In this document: positions 41,404 to 49,947 of the stretch, piece by piece
Position numbering within the stretch: the stretch's first letter is position 1
Layout of the letters: every line of letters begins with the position of its first letter
DNA from: Gaiellasilicea sp037720595
GTDB taxonomy: Bacteria > Actinomycetota > Thermoleophilia > Gaiellales > Gaiellaceae
NCBI GenBank assembly: GCA_037720595.1
Contig: JBBJLW010000012.1
Coordinates: 1-64,000, forward strand
Length of the DNA: 64,000 nt
Direction: 5' to 3'
Notes under the pieces: model-generated
What the model was told of the DNA's origin: nothing
The model's input: the letters and a program-made list of their open reading frames with translations, nothing else
Databases searched by the model: none
Made by a program: the position numbers and the translations under genes

Positions 41404-42155
41404 TAGAGCAGGCTCAGGTACGAGTCGAGGAGCGATTTCCCTGCAAAGAGCCCGGCCACACCGCCGAGAGCCAGGAACGGCCCAAACGGGATGCCCATCT
41501 TCCGTCCCGCCTGGCCGTGACGGACGAGCAGGACGATCGCAGGCACGAGGGCGGTCAGCATCCCGAGCATCAGCGCGACGGGAACAACGCGACCCAGCAT
41601 GACGCCGAGGAGAAGCGCGAGCTTGACGTCGCCCATCCCCATCCCAGCCGGGTAGGCGAGCGCGGCGACAAGCAGGAACGCCGCGGCGCCGAGGCCGCCG
41701 AGCGCCCACTCCACCGATGGATCGAGCACCGTCTGCGCGATAAGAACGATCGCGGATGCGGGAAGGACGATCTTGTTCGGGATGATCCGGCGCTCGAGGT
41801 CGGTGACGGATACGGCGACGAGGACTGCGCAGAAGAGCGAAGCCACGGCGGCGTCCCAGGTGAACCCGAAGACGAAGACGCAGGCCGCCACGAGCAGCGC
41901 CGTCGCGAGCTCGACGAGCGGGTATTTCCACGGGATGGTCGTCCCGCACGAGCGGCAGCGGCCCCGCAGGAGCGCGTAGGAGAGGAGTGGAATGTTGTCG
42001 TACCAGGCGAGGGGCCGCTCACAGCTCATGCAAGCCGAGCCGGGGCTGGCGATCGAGCGGCCGAGCGGCACCCGGGCGACGACAACGTTGAGAAAGCTCC
42101 CGAGCGCGAGTCCGGGTACCAGCGCGACGGCTGCGAGCGCGGGGTACACGCTCAA
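41403..42155 (-). CDS. pilD: prepilin peptidase
   Basis: About 250 aa from a TTG (or the in-frame GTG two codons later), overlapping the upstream prepilin gene. N-terminal methylase-type domain with the two Cys pairs CMSCERPLAWYDNIPLLSY and CRSCGTTIPWKYPLVE, then the A24 aspartyl protease sites: SVTDLERRIIPNK and GMGMGDVKLA (GxGD). Six to seven transmembrane helices. It cleaves and methylates the prepilins of this cluster. Confidence 0.95.
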   Translation of the reverse strand: MSVYPALAAVALVPGLALGSFLNVVVARVPLGRSIASPGSACMSCERPLAWYDNIPLLSYALLRGRCRSCGTTIPWKYPLVELATALLVAACVFVFGFTWDAAVASLFCAVLVAVSVTDLERRIIPNKIVLPASAIVLIAQTVLDPSVEWALGGLGAAAFLLVAALAYPAGMGMGDVKLALLLGVMLGRVVPVALMLGMLTALVPAIVLLVRHGQAGRKMGIPFGPFLALGGVAGLFAGKSLLDSYLSLL

Positions 42156-43123
42156 TACCGGCCGCTGTTCCGGAGAACAACGTCGTCTCGGAGTCTGAAG
42201 CGCTGTTTCCCGTCCGCGGTCGTGAGGTCGATCGCGAGCGAGAGACTGATAGTGGCTAGCGGCGGCGACGGCAGCGAACTGCTTACGACCACGGCCGGGG
42301 AGCATCCCGCACCTGGCGTCGCACAGCCGAGGTCGGAAAACGATGTCGAGCCAGCGGCCGCAGTCCCGATCAGCCGCAAGCCCTCGTTCGTCGATGTCCC
42401 GTCATCGCGGCCGTAAATCTTGAACGACGAAGCAGCCGGGTACGAGATCCAGGAGAGGTTGATCACGTTCGGCGTAATGGCCCCGAGCGTCACCTTTGCG
42501 ATCTCTCCGGAGAGCTCCCCGGCGCCGGTAACGGCGGTGACCGCGTACGCGTAGGTGGTCTGCGCTTTGAAGAATCCGTCCGTGACCGTCGATCCGGGGA
42601 CTGGCGTGTTCTGATCCGGCCCGGTCAAGGCCCGGTTGTATGAAAAAACGGAACTCGAAGCGAGAGACTCGGCCTTCTTTGTTCCAGTTCCGGAGCAGGC
42701 GTTACCGGCATCCCTCCACAGCACGTACGGCGCAGCAACGCCCACCGCGCACCAGGTGAAATCCGCCGCTGTTGCCGCAACAGGCTTCTGGCAATAGCCT
42801 GGGAGCGTGATCCTGAGCTCGGCGGCTGAGGGGATCGCGGCCGACGACGCGCAGCGGAGCTCTCGTCGCAACGCATCGAGCGCATTCCGGGCAGTCTGCT
42901 GCGCCTGGTAGCGGTTCGATTGATCCTGTTGAGTGTTCGAAGCCGACAGGAAGAGTGTCGTCATTCCGGCGAGGACGATCCCGAGGATCGCCAGGACCAC
43001 CAGCATCTCCGAGATCGTCACGCCAGCCGAGTCGGCGGCTCTGATGCGGGTTCGGTGCAGCACGGTGCGCAGCTCGCTTCGGCGCCGTGACAGCCCTCGT
43101 CCGGTCGTGCGCTGCCCGATCAT
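42152..43123 (-). CDS. prepilin-like protein (PilW-type)
   Basis: A 323-aa protein with an unusually long basic leader (about 35 residues) before AGVTISEMLVVLAILGIVLA: Glu at the +5-like position and a class III N-methylation helix. The large C-terminal part contains a fibronectin-III-like segment (TYAYAVTAVTGAGELSGEIA, then LSWISYPAASSFKIYGRDD). It overlaps genes on both sides by 4 bp, so it belongs to the pilX-pilB operon. Likely a minor pilin, perhaps at the pilus tip. Confidence 0.88.
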   Translation of the reverse strand: MIGQRTTGRGLSRRRSELRTVLHRTRIRAADSAGVTISEMLVVLAILGIVLAGMTTLFLSASNTQQDQSNRYQAQQTARNALDALRRELRCASSAAIPSAAELRITLPGYCQKPVAATAADFTWCAVGVAAPYVLWRDAGNACSGTGTKKAESLASSSVFSYNRALTGPDQNTPVPGSTVTDGFFKAQTTYAYAVTAVTGAGELSGEIAKVTLGAITPNVINLSWISYPAASSFKIYGRDDGTSTNEGLRLIGTAAAGSTSFSDLGCATPGAGCSPAVVVSSSLPSPPLATISLSLAIDLTTADGKQRFRLRDDVVLRNSGRY

Positions 43124-44358
43124 GCGATGCGGAGGGCGTTGACCTCGTTTGACGCCCCGGTTGCCGGGTCGGTCGGCGTCGGCTCATTTGCTTCGTCGAA
43201 CTCGGCCTGTGCTCGAGCGGCGTCATCCACCGTCTGTTCCTTCAAGGCGTGATCGAGCGCGATCAGGAAGTCGTGGCGGTTGGGGGCCGCGTTCGCAGCC
43301 GTCTCGCGGTCGACGTCGCCGGTGAGCACGAGGGCGATCAGGGCGTTGGACAGCGTTTGCATCTGGAAGAAGGAGCCGTCGGCAATCGCCTCGGAGATGT
43401 ACTCGGGCTTGTTCTCGCGGATCAGTTCCGCGATCCGGCTGTTCGAGATCATCACCTCGACCGCCGCGACGCGGCCGCCGCCGACCCGCGGGAGGAGGCG
43501 CTGGCTGACGACGCCCTTGAGGACGCCGGCGAGGATCGAGCGCACCTGCGGCTGCTTGATCGCCGGGAAGAACTCGACGAGCCGGCCGACGGTCTCCGAG
43601 GCGTCGACCGTGTGCATCGTCGAGAGCACGAGGTGGCCCGACTCGGCCGCCTGAAGGGCGGTCTCGGCGGTCTCGGCGTCGCGCAGCTCGCCGATCAGGA
43701 TGATGTCTGGATCCTGACGGAGCACGCGGCGAAGCGCTTCGTGGAACGATTGGGTGTCGAGGCCGACCTCGCGCTGGTTGACGATGCAGCCGGCGTCGGT
43801 ATGGAGGATCTCGATCGGATCCTCGATCGTGACGATGTGCTGCCGGCGCGAGCGATTGATATGACCGATCACCGCCGCGAGCGTCGTCGTCTTGCCGGCG
43901 CCCGTCGCGCCGGTCACGAGCACGAGTCCGCGCTGCTCCTCGGCGAGACGCTCGACGCCGGGCGGGAGCCGGAGAGCCGCGAAGCTCGGAACTTCGCTCG
44001 GGATCACGCGCATGGCGAACGAGATCTCGCCGCGTTGCCGGAAAGCGTTGACGCGGAAGCGCGGCAGGCCGGGCCGCTGGTAGGCGACGTCGAGCTCGCC
44101 CGTTTCCTCAAAGGCGGCGAGCCTCGCAGGAGTCGATGCGCCCACCTCCTGAAGGACTTCCTCGAGCTCATCGCTGTCAAGCGACTGCCAGCCTTCCAAC
44201 ACCCCGAGCTGGCCGTCGAAGCGGATCACGGGCGGTTGTCCGATCTTGAAATGGATATCGCTCGCTCCGCGGTCGACGGCGCCGTGCAGAACCTGGTTCA
44301 ACTCCACGCGTCTCACATCGACATCGGCGGGGTCGGGCTTGAGAGAGCGTTCATCCAT
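43120..44358 (-). CDS. second PilT-type ATPase
   Basis: A 412-aa PilT/PilU-like ATPase starting MDERSLKPDPADV: ASDIHFKIGQPPVIRFDGQL, Walker A GATGAGKTTT, ILHTDAGCIVNQREVG, Walker B DIILIGELRDAET, His box GHLVLSTMHTVDASETVGRL. It differs from the canonical PilT at 37-38 kb, and its C-terminus (about 50 residues after ANAAPNRHDFLIALDHALKE) is unique. Two retraction-type motors in one cluster suggest PilT/PilU-like division of labour. Confidence 0.93.
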   Translation of the reverse strand: MDERSLKPDPADVDVRRVELNQVLHGAVDRGASDIHFKIGQPPVIRFDGQLGVLEGWQSLDSDELEEVLQEVGASTPARLAAFEETGELDVAYQRPGLPRFRVNAFRQRGEISFAMRVIPSEVPSFAALRLPPGVERLAEEQRGLVLVTGATGAGKTTTLAAVIGHINRSRRQHIVTIEDPIEILHTDAGCIVNQREVGLDTQSFHEALRRVLRQDPDIILIGELRDAETAETALQAAESGHLVLSTMHTVDASETVGRLVEFFPAIKQPQVRSILAGVLKGVVSQRLLPRVGGGRVAAVEVMISNSRIAELIRENKPEYISEAIADGSFFQMQTLSNALIALVLTGDVDRETAANAAPNRHDFLIALDHALKEQTVDDAARAQAEFDEANEPTPTDPATGASNEVNALRIA

Positions 44359-44359
44359 C

Positions 44360-46186
44360 TCAGCCGCCGCCGAACTGCCGGGGAGGCAGGATCTGCGCGG
44401 TGGGGACGGGCCCGATCGCGCTGTTGCCACCCGACGGCGCGAAGTTCAGAGGCGGGAAGGTGAGCAGACCTGTCTGACCCGCGGTCACATCGTTGTAGAC
44501 GCTGATCATCGGACCTTGCATCTCCGAGGTCGTCGCGACCTCGATGTCCTTGTTCGCGATTAGACCGCCCTGGAATTTCGACGTCTTCAGGACGATCCCG
44601 TCGCCGCTCAAGACAGTGTTGCCCTGGTTCTGCGTGGTGTCGTAGCCGCCGTCACCGTCCGCGACCACAATGAATGAGCTGAGATCGGGATCCCAGGCAC
44701 CCGCCGTTCCGTCGCAGACGGTGCCCATGCCGCTACCGACCGTCTTCACGCACATCAGCGAGTTCTTCATCATGAACGTGCCGGTGAGGATGAGCGCGCC
44801 CTGCCCGGCGACCGTAGCCTGCGCGTTCGGCGGGCTGTCGATGGTCGCGCTTCCGTCGATGAAGACGGTGCCCTCTACGGTCAGTTTCTTGTTCTGGTTG
44901 TCCCATTTGAGGATGCCCTGGGCGGACCTGCACTCGTACGACCAGACGGATGCCGCACCCACCCCGCGCGGGGTCAGATTGATCGCCGGAGTTCCGGTCG
45001 GCGTCGCGCTGTTGTTGATCAGGTTGTCCGGGCCGCCCGCTCCGTCGAAGGTGAACGGAACGCTGCCGGTGGTGCACGGCGACCGGGGTCCGAGGTGAGC
45101 AGTCTCGTAGAGCCGTCCCATGTTGCTGTAGACGCCCGGCCCCGCGGCGGGCGCGAGAAGGGCGTTGTTGGGGTACGGATAGCAGCACGTCAACTGCGGG
45201 GTGTAGTCGAGGAAGTCCGGCGGGATGACGCTGCCCGTCGTGACTCCCCAGAGCTGGTCGATCTTGGGCTGGGCGAAGGTGATGTCTCCGTAGCGGCAGG
45301 AATGGATCGCGCTGTAGTTGTCGTAGGCCCTCGTCTTACACCCGCCCACGACGTAGATCTCGCCAAGGCTGTACGTGTTGTTGGCAGGGGGGCACGCTGG
45401 TACAGGGGACGGAGCACCACAGTTGGGGGGTTTCAGAATGCACGCAGGCTCAGTTGGTCCACCGCAGTTCACATGGCCAAACCTGTTCGCATTCTGTTCT
45501 CCGTGCATGACCCCGCCGACGGCCGCACGATTCGGCGAGGACGGATCGTTCCCGATGAACTCGCTGATCGCGGAGGAGTTCTGCAGGTAAAGATCCCTCG
45601 TCGCGTAGATAGGTGACGCGACATCGACGGACTGCGGGAACGTGAGATCGAGCTTGGAGTAGATGAAGTTGAGCGGGTTATTGTCCCCGATCTCCGTGAC
45701 CGTCGGGATTATGATCGGAACCACTGCCCTTACCGTTCGTACGACTGGCGAGGCACTCGGTCCCGTGGGGTTGGTCACACGTCCCCTGGACGTGAGGTTC
45801 CACTGGTAACTCCAGCCGGAGCCGATCGGCGCGGGCGCGATGACGCCCGACCAGTCGACCGAGCCCGTAGTGTAGGTGGTGGTTCGCGCGGGCGTGAGCA
45901 GGGTCGTGACGCCCGGGTAGCATTCCACGCACGGATAATTCTGGTTGAGCACGGCGAGCGCATTGCCCAACCCTGCCTCGGCGAGGGCGGTCGCCTTCTG
46001 GCCGGCGTTCACGCGCTTCGAGTCGCGAGCCCCTGACGCCGTGAAGGTGATCACGGTCGTGAGCACAATCGTCAGGACGAGCATGATCCCGAGCGCCATC
46101 ACGAGCGCGATCCCTGACTCGTCTCTGAGATTGGTAGGTCGTCTACGCAGGGCAATGCCTCGCGATAAAGTCGTACTCCGCCGCAT
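44360..46186 (-). CDS. PilX-like pilus assembly protein, large
   Basis: A 608-aa protein with the PilX N-terminus DESGIALVMALGIMLVLTIV (Glu5-like position and transmembrane helix, residues about 23-45). The extended body is rich in Cys pairs (PCVECYPG, CILKPPNCGAPSPVPACPP, LTCCYPYPNN) and ends in a beta-helix-like region (ALILTGTFMMKNSLMCVKTV). It is much larger than classical PilX (about 180 aa) and may act as an adhesin-bearing minor pilin. First gene of the operon; two palindromic sites lie just upstream. Confidence 0.85.
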   Translation of the reverse strand: MRRSTTLSRGIALRRRPTNLRDESGIALVMALGIMLVLTIVLTTVITFTASGARDSKRVNAGQKATALAEAGLGNALAVLNQNYPCVECYPGVTTLLTPARTTTYTTGSVDWSGVIAPAPIGSGWSYQWNLTSRGRVTNPTGPSASPVVRTVRAVVPIIIPTVTEIGDNNPLNFIYSKLDLTFPQSVDVASPIYATRDLYLQNSSAISEFIGNDPSSPNRAAVGGVMHGEQNANRFGHVNCGGPTEPACILKPPNCGAPSPVPACPPANNTYSLGEIYVVGGCKTRAYDNYSAIHSCRYGDITFAQPKIDQLWGVTTGSVIPPDFLDYTPQLTCCYPYPNNALLAPAAGPGVYSNMGRLYETAHLGPRSPCTTGSVPFTFDGAGGPDNLINNSATPTGTPAINLTPRGVGAASVWSYECRSAQGILKWDNQNKKLTVEGTVFIDGSATIDSPPNAQATVAGQGALILTGTFMMKNSLMCVKTVGSGMGTVCDGTAGAWDPDLSSFIVVADGDGGYDTTQNQGNTVLSGDGIVLKTSKFQGGLIANKDIEVATTSEMQGPMISVYNDVTAGQTGLLTFPPLNFAPSGGNSAIGPVPTAQILPPRQFGGG

Positions 46187-46220
46187 GACCGAAGGATCGG
46201 TGTTGGCAGTTTACACCGGC

Positions 46221-46289
46221 ACCCCCAAAAGGGGTAGCCGCCACGCGTCGCAGGGCGACGCCGTCCGACGCGTACCCCCTAATGGGGGA
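46221..46289. promoter_or_regulatory. paired ACCCCC-N4-GGGG palindromes
   Basis: ACCCCCAAAAGGGGTA at 46221-46236 and TACCCCCTAATGGGGGA at 46273-46289, between the divergent pilX-like and HD-GYP genes. The site spacing is 52 bp centre to centre, about five helical turns. Same motif as upstream of pilA. Confidence 0.7.
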
Positions 46290-46378
46290 GTGACTCAAAC
46301 TTGTTCAAGGTCGATGCTCCCTCGGGGACCGCACCGTGCGCGGCCTCGCTTACTGTGGCTGAAACAGAGACGACACCC

Positions 46379-47017
46379 ATGACGCTCCAGGCCGAGGCCG
46401 TCACCGACGGGGCGGCGACTGTCGAAGCCCTCTCGCGCGCGCTCGAGCTGCATGACTACCGTCGCGGCGAGTTCGGTGAGACCTGCGCCCACACGGAGCG
46501 CGTGACCCGGCTCGCGCTGGCGCTCACCGCGAAGGTGGCCCCGGAGCTCCTGCTCGATCCTCAGCTCGCGTTCGGCTTCCGGCTCCACGACATCGGGATG
46601 ATCGGGATCCCGAGCTCGACCCTGATCAAGCCTGGCCCGCTGAGCCCGACCGAGGTCGACGAGATCCGCGAGCACCCGTGGCTCGGCGAGCGCATCGTCG
46701 CGCCCGTGACGGCCCTGAGCGGCGTCGCGCGGGAGGTGATCGCTTGCCATCACGAGCGGTGGAACGGAAGCGGCTACCCGCGGGGACTGCGGGGCCACGA
46801 GATCCCACTGCCGGCGCGGATCTTCGCGATCGTCGACGCATTCGACGCGATCATGCACGACCAGCCCTACCGCGAGGCGCTCGGAGTGGAAGCCGCCCGC
46901 GAGGAGATCCACGCGAAGGCGGGCACCGATTTCGACCCCGAGCTGGCGCAGGTCTTCCTCACCCTCGACGAGGTCGTCGAGCCGGCAGAGCTCGCGTTCC
47001 CCGCCGAGACGACGTAG
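46379..47017 (+). CDS. HD-GYP domain protein
   Basis: A 212-aa protein (start MTLQAEAVTDG) made of a single HD-GYP domain: ELHDYRRGEFGETCAHTERV, HD pair in GFRLHDIGMIGIPSSTLIKP, HHERWNGSGYPRGLRG (the GYP-type motif present as GSGYP), and IVDAFDAIMHDQPYRE. These enzymes hydrolyse cyclic di-GMP; all metal-site His and Asp residues I can identify are present. It is divergent from the pilX-like operon and shares its control region, suggesting a link between cyclic dinucleotide and piliation. Confidence 0.92.
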   Translation: MTLQAEAVTDGAATVEALSRALELHDYRRGEFGETCAHTERVTRLALALTAKVAPELLLDPQLAFGFRLHDIGMIGIPSSTLIKPGPLSPTEVDEIREHPWLGERIVAPVTALSGVAREVIACHHERWNGSGYPRGLRGHEIPLPARIFAIVDAFDAIMHDQPYREALGVEAAREEIHAKAGTDFDPELAQVFLTLDEVVEPAELAFPAETT

Positions 47018-47038
47018 AGCTACAATCCCGCCCCACCT

Positions 47039-47120
47039 GGGGGTGTGCCCGAGCGGCCAAAGGGAACGGGCTGTAAACCCGTCGGCTCAGCCTACGGAGG
47101 TTCGAATCCTCCCGCCCCCA
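47039..47120 (+). tRNA. tRNA-Tyr (GTA)
   Basis: An 82-nt class II tRNA: acceptor GGGGGTG pairs with CGCCCCC, anticodon GTA in CTGTAAACCCG, a long variable arm (TCGGCTCAGCCTACGG) and T-arm GGAGG-TTCGAAT-CCTCC. CCA is not encoded. Confidence 0.95.
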
Positions 47121-47197
47121 CTTTCGCACGCGCCGGACCATCGCCGCGCGCAGCGGCGATTCGACGCGCGCAGACGAGCCGCTAGTGTGTCACCTCT

Positions 47198-47270
47198 GCC
47201 CTCTTAGCTCAGTTGGTAGAGCACCTCCATGGTAAGGAGGGGGTCGACGGTTCGAGTCCGTCAGAGGGCT
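47198..47270 (+). tRNA. tRNA-Thr (GGT), island integration site
   Basis: A 73-nt tRNA: acceptor GCCCTCT/AGAGGGC, D-arm AGCTCAGTTGGTAGAGC, anticodon GGT in CCATGGTAAGG, T-arm GACGG-TTCGAGT-CCGTC. CCA not encoded. The 3' 41 bp recur at 56731-56771 and 62403-62443, marking tandem island boundaries. Confidence 0.96.
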
Positions 47271-47605
47271 TTTACAGAAAGACCTGCAAAGACGCATCTT
47301 CCTGATATGGCATGACTCCAGCGTACTTTCGCTCCTCTCAGTTGGGGACAACTCTTGGGGACAAGTGTGTGCGGATCGCGCGCAATCGACGTCGGGCGCC
47401 ATGACCTGTACTCGCTGCACTGGATCGCACCCTCCCGGCACTCGCGGCGCGAGCACGAGGGCACAACAACCGACCAGTCGTCGGCACGCGGGTCGGCTGT
47501 GCTGCTCGGCTCGCGGGGAGGCGTGGAACGTCGGAGGATCGCAGCGGCGGGCGAGTTGCCCGCTACCGGTCAGGATCGGAACGGCTTAGGGATCGCGGCG
47601 ACACG
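47271..47605. other. left end of island I, no gene; paired TGGGGACA repeats
   Basis: The 335 bp right of tRNA-Thr hold no supported gene. GGGGACA occurs at 47344-47350 and 47357-47363, 13 bp apart, and the same spaced pair is found near the other two att copies; they are candidate integrase arm sites. Minus-strand frames through the tRNA gene are translation artefacts. Confidence 0.6.
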
Positions 47606-48100
47606 TCAGCCGACTGCGGTGAGCCTTTCCAGGTGCTTTTCGGCGTGGAGCTTCAGGACCCGACCGGCGTTCGACAGCGGGTAGGCGGCGTACTGGTGCG
47701 CGAGCGTGACGGGGATCGTCGCGTTCTCGTAGAGCCGGGTGCCCAGCCCGTCGAGGAGCCGACACGTCGATCGGAGGGTTGGGTAGTCGTTGAGGTCGAG
47801 CGTCTCGTGCGGTTGCAGGCCCACGCTCGCAAGGGGCGGCACGGTCAGCGTGTACATCTGCCCGGTCACAGATCGGTAGAAGAAGTGTCGGCCGTAGTAG
47901 GTGTCTTTGCCGTGCGGGCTCCCTCGGAACGTGATGTACCGCTCGACGTAGTCCTCGTCCAGCGTCATGAGTCTGCCCTCGGGCACACGGCGCGTGATCG
48001 CCATCGCGTGATCGTTGAAGAAGCCGCTCTTCTCGAGGCCGAACACAATCGGGAGGCCGAAGCCGCGTTCGCGCTGCTCGGCCGCGACCTGCTGGAGCCG
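47606..48100 (-). pseudogene. NurA-like nuclease, C-terminal fragment
   Basis: About 160 codons: LQQVAAEQRERGFGLPIVFG, LEKSGFFNDHAMAITRRVPE, DTYYGRHFFYRSVTGQMYTL, then TLRSTCRLLDGLGTRLYENA and TIPVTLAHQYAAYPLSNAGR. This resembles the C-terminal half of NurA-family nucleases (conserved K-S-G, Y-G-x-F-F-Y-R and a terminal L-A-H motif). The N-terminal half with the first catalytic Asp is gone, and the frame abuts an IS256 fragment at about 48105. A HerA-like ATPase remnant lies 2 kb to the right, so a NurA/HerA pair may once have been present. Confidence 0.6.
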
Positions 48101-48104
48101 CCTT

Positions 48105-48245
48105 CCTGGTCGAGACGCCGTTCACGTATGCCTCCAAGACGACCGCGACGATCGCCTGCTCGGAGCGGCGGCGCGGCTCCAGGAACGACGGGAAGTAGGC
48201 CGCGCCGGAGCGCTTGCGCGGGATCGCGAGCTCGAATCTCGCCCA
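48105..48245 (-). pseudogene. IS256-family (mutator) transposase fragment
   Basis: About 47 codons, FELAIPRKRSGAAYFPSFLE then PRRRSEQAIVAVVLEAYVNG and VSTRK, match the N-terminal part of IS256 transposases (R-x-G-S-Y-F-P-S-x-L-E-P-R-R-R). It is fused head-on to the NurA-like fragment; no other part of the element is seen. The gap 48246-48362 shows nothing. Confidence 0.8.
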
Positions 48246-48362
48246 CCCGCGTCTCCCAGTCGTGGTGCTCCTCTCATCGATTCGTGGATGAACCGACGAG
48301 TCTGGAGCCCGCGGTGGCCGGAACAACTCTCCCCGGCCTACACGGGCGCCGTTACACCACTT

Positions 48363-48944
48363 CTACCGACGTGACCGCACCGCGCGCCTGAGTTCGAGCA
48401 GCACCTCCCGCACCGCGAGCGCCAACTCCTCGTTCCCGAGCCGGTCGCCGGCATCGAGGCGCGCGTGGGCCGAGGGCACGACCAGCTCGGAATCGATCAC
48501 CAGTGCGCCGGCTCGCGTGAGGACGCGCCGTGCATCGGCCTGGGCGGAGCGCCCGCCCGACGGCGACGGGCTGGCCCCGATCACCGCCACGGTCTTCTCA
48601 CGCAGCACGGCCCCCACCCGCGGTCTCGACGCCCAGTCGAGCATGTTCTTGAGCTGTCCGGGCAGCGACCCGTTGTACTCGGGGGTCACCACCAGCAGCG
48701 CGTCGGAGGCCGCGATCGTCTCGCGCAGCTCGAGCACCACGCCCGCCGGCGACGCCTCGTCGTCCTCGTCGAACGGCGGGATCGACTTCAGCCCGCCCCA
48801 GACGCGGACGCGCGCTCCGTGCGGCGCCCGAGCGACCGCGAGCTCAAGCAGACGACGGTTGTAGGACGCCGCGCGCAGGCTTCCGGCGATGCCGAGCACG
48901 CGCACCGCGTCGCGCTCGGTCGTCGGGTCCTCGTGGGCGCTCAT
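48363..48944 (-). CDS. NADPH-dependent FMN reductase family protein
   Basis: A 193-aa flavodoxin-fold protein: LGIAGSLRAASYNRRLLELA (FMN phosphate loop, residues about 17-36), LLVVTPEYNGSLPGQLKNML (the diagnostic TPEYNxSxPGxLKN motif, about 83-102), GASPSPSGGRSAQADARRVL. Members reduce FMN, azo dyes, quinones or chromate with NAD(P)H. It overlaps the next upstream gene by 4 bp and is probably co-transcribed with it from the MarR-controlled divergent region. Confidence 0.92.
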   Translation of the reverse strand: MSAHEDPTTERDAVRVLGIAGSLRAASYNRRLLELAVARAPHGARVRVWGGLKSIPPFDEDDEASPAGVVLELRETIAASDALLVVTPEYNGSLPGQLKNMLDWASRPRVGAVLREKTVAVIGASPSPSGGRSAQADARRVLTRAGALVIDSELVVPSAHARLDAGDRLGNEELALAVREVLLELRRAVRSRR

Positions 48945-49399
48945 CGCGGCGCCCTCGCGGTCCGGGCCAGGGCGGGGATCACCAGAGCGGCGACGACGAC
49001 ATGCATCAGCACCAGCGCCAGCCGGTTCGACGTGGTGATGCCACTACCGCTCAGCGGGCCGCCGAGCGACACCACGAGGGCGACCACGGCGATCACAGTC
49101 CACACCCGGCGCGGGCGAGCCGTCAGCCGCTCCAGCACCGCCAGCAGCGCCCAGCCCGCAAGCGAGCCGACCGCCGCCGCGAAGACGACATGGACCGCAT
49201 CGATGTCCTCGGCCTGCGCCCCCACGCTCGCGGCGGGCCGGCGCAGATCCAGCCCGAAGACAACCTCCACGACGAACCAGGCGGCCAAGGCCGCCACGAT
49301 CGCCGCACCCACCGCCACCAGCCGCGCCCGCCGCCGACCGCTGCCGCGACTCACCGTGCCCTTTCGCGCTTCCTCACTCGTGTGCTCGATGCTGCTCAT
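48941..49399 (-). CDS. DUF6069 family four-helix membrane protein
   Basis: A protein of about 152 aa starting MSSIEHTSEEARKG, with four hydrophobic helices (LVAVGAAIVAALAAWFVVEV, VHVVFAAAVGSLAGWALLAV, VWTVIAVVALVVSLGGPLSG, ALVLMHVVVAALVIPALA). The pattern of DAVHVVFAAAVGSLAGW and TTSNRLALVLMH matches DUF6069. It is divergent from the MarR gene and overlaps the FMN reductase. Role unknown. Confidence 0.82.
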   Translation of the reverse strand: MSSIEHTSEEARKGTVSRGSGRRRARLVAVGAAIVAALAAWFVVEVVFGLDLRRPAASVGAQAEDIDAVHVVFAAAVGSLAGWALLAVLERLTARPRRVWTVIAVVALVVSLGGPLSGSGITTSNRLALVLMHVVVAALVIPALARTARAPR

Positions 49400-49443
49400 C
49401 GGAGACCTCCCTCGGTTTTGCATGACACCATCATGCAGTTCCG

Positions 49444-49475
49444 TGACGGTATCACGAATATGGGTGATGCCGTCA
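49444..49475. promoter_or_regulatory. MarR-type operator
   Basis: TGACGGTATCAC (49444-49455) and GTGATGCCGTCA (49464-49475) form a 12-bp inverted repeat with one mismatch and an 8-bp spacer, 22 bp upstream of the MarR start and 45 bp upstream of the divergent gene. Confidence 0.82.
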
Positions 49476-49497
49476 ACTTTTCGCTAGGCTGCCTGCA

Positions 49498-49947
49498 ATG
49501 AGCGACGCGAGGGAGATCGAGGGGGCCGCGCACATCTCGCGCGGGCTGGTGCGGCTGATGATGGTCGTGGACGACGTCTACATGCAGGTCAGCCGGGAGG
49601 TCGGGCTGACCGCTCAGCAGGCCCAGTTGCTCTGCGCCGTCCAGCGACCGGCGGCGGTCGGGCACGTCGCGGAGCTCCTGCGCTGCGACCGCTCGAACGT
49701 CAGCCACCTCGTCGACCGCGCCGCCGGCCGCGGGCTCATCCACCGGCGTGCCACCGAGACCGACGGCCGCGTCCGGCTCGTCGAGCTCAGCCCCGATGGC
49801 CAGCAACTCGTGCAACGGTTCATCCACACCCTTGGAGCACGATTCGAGACCCTGCTCGCCGATTGGCCCGACCAACGCCGGGACGACGCGCTCGAGACCC
49901 TCCACGCGCTCGCCGACGCGCTCGAGAACCAGCAGAAAGGGACCTAG
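49498..49947 (+). CDS. MarR-family transcriptional regulator
   Basis: A 149-aa winged-helix protein: LTAQQAQLLCAVQRPAAVGH, recognition helix region LLRCDRSNVSHLVDRAAGRG, wing LIHRRATETDGRVRLVELSP (the DxRxxxxxLT-type wing as DGRVRLVELS). The long inverted repeat in its own promoter is the likely operator, controlling itself and the divergent DUF6069-FMN reductase operon, in the style of redox or electrophile-responsive regulators. Confidence 0.92.
   Translation: MSDAREIEGAAHISRGLVRLMMVVDDVYMQVSREVGLTAQQAQLLCAVQRPAAVGHVAELLRCDRSNVSHLVDRAAGRGLIHRRATETDGRVRLVELSPDGQQLVQRFIHTLGARFETLLADWPDQRRDDALETLHALADALENQQKGT

Noticed and set aside
47190..47456. 88-aa minus-strand ORF with PPPYHGGALPTELR
   Set aside because: It is the antisense translation of the tRNA-Thr gene, a well-known annotation artefact.
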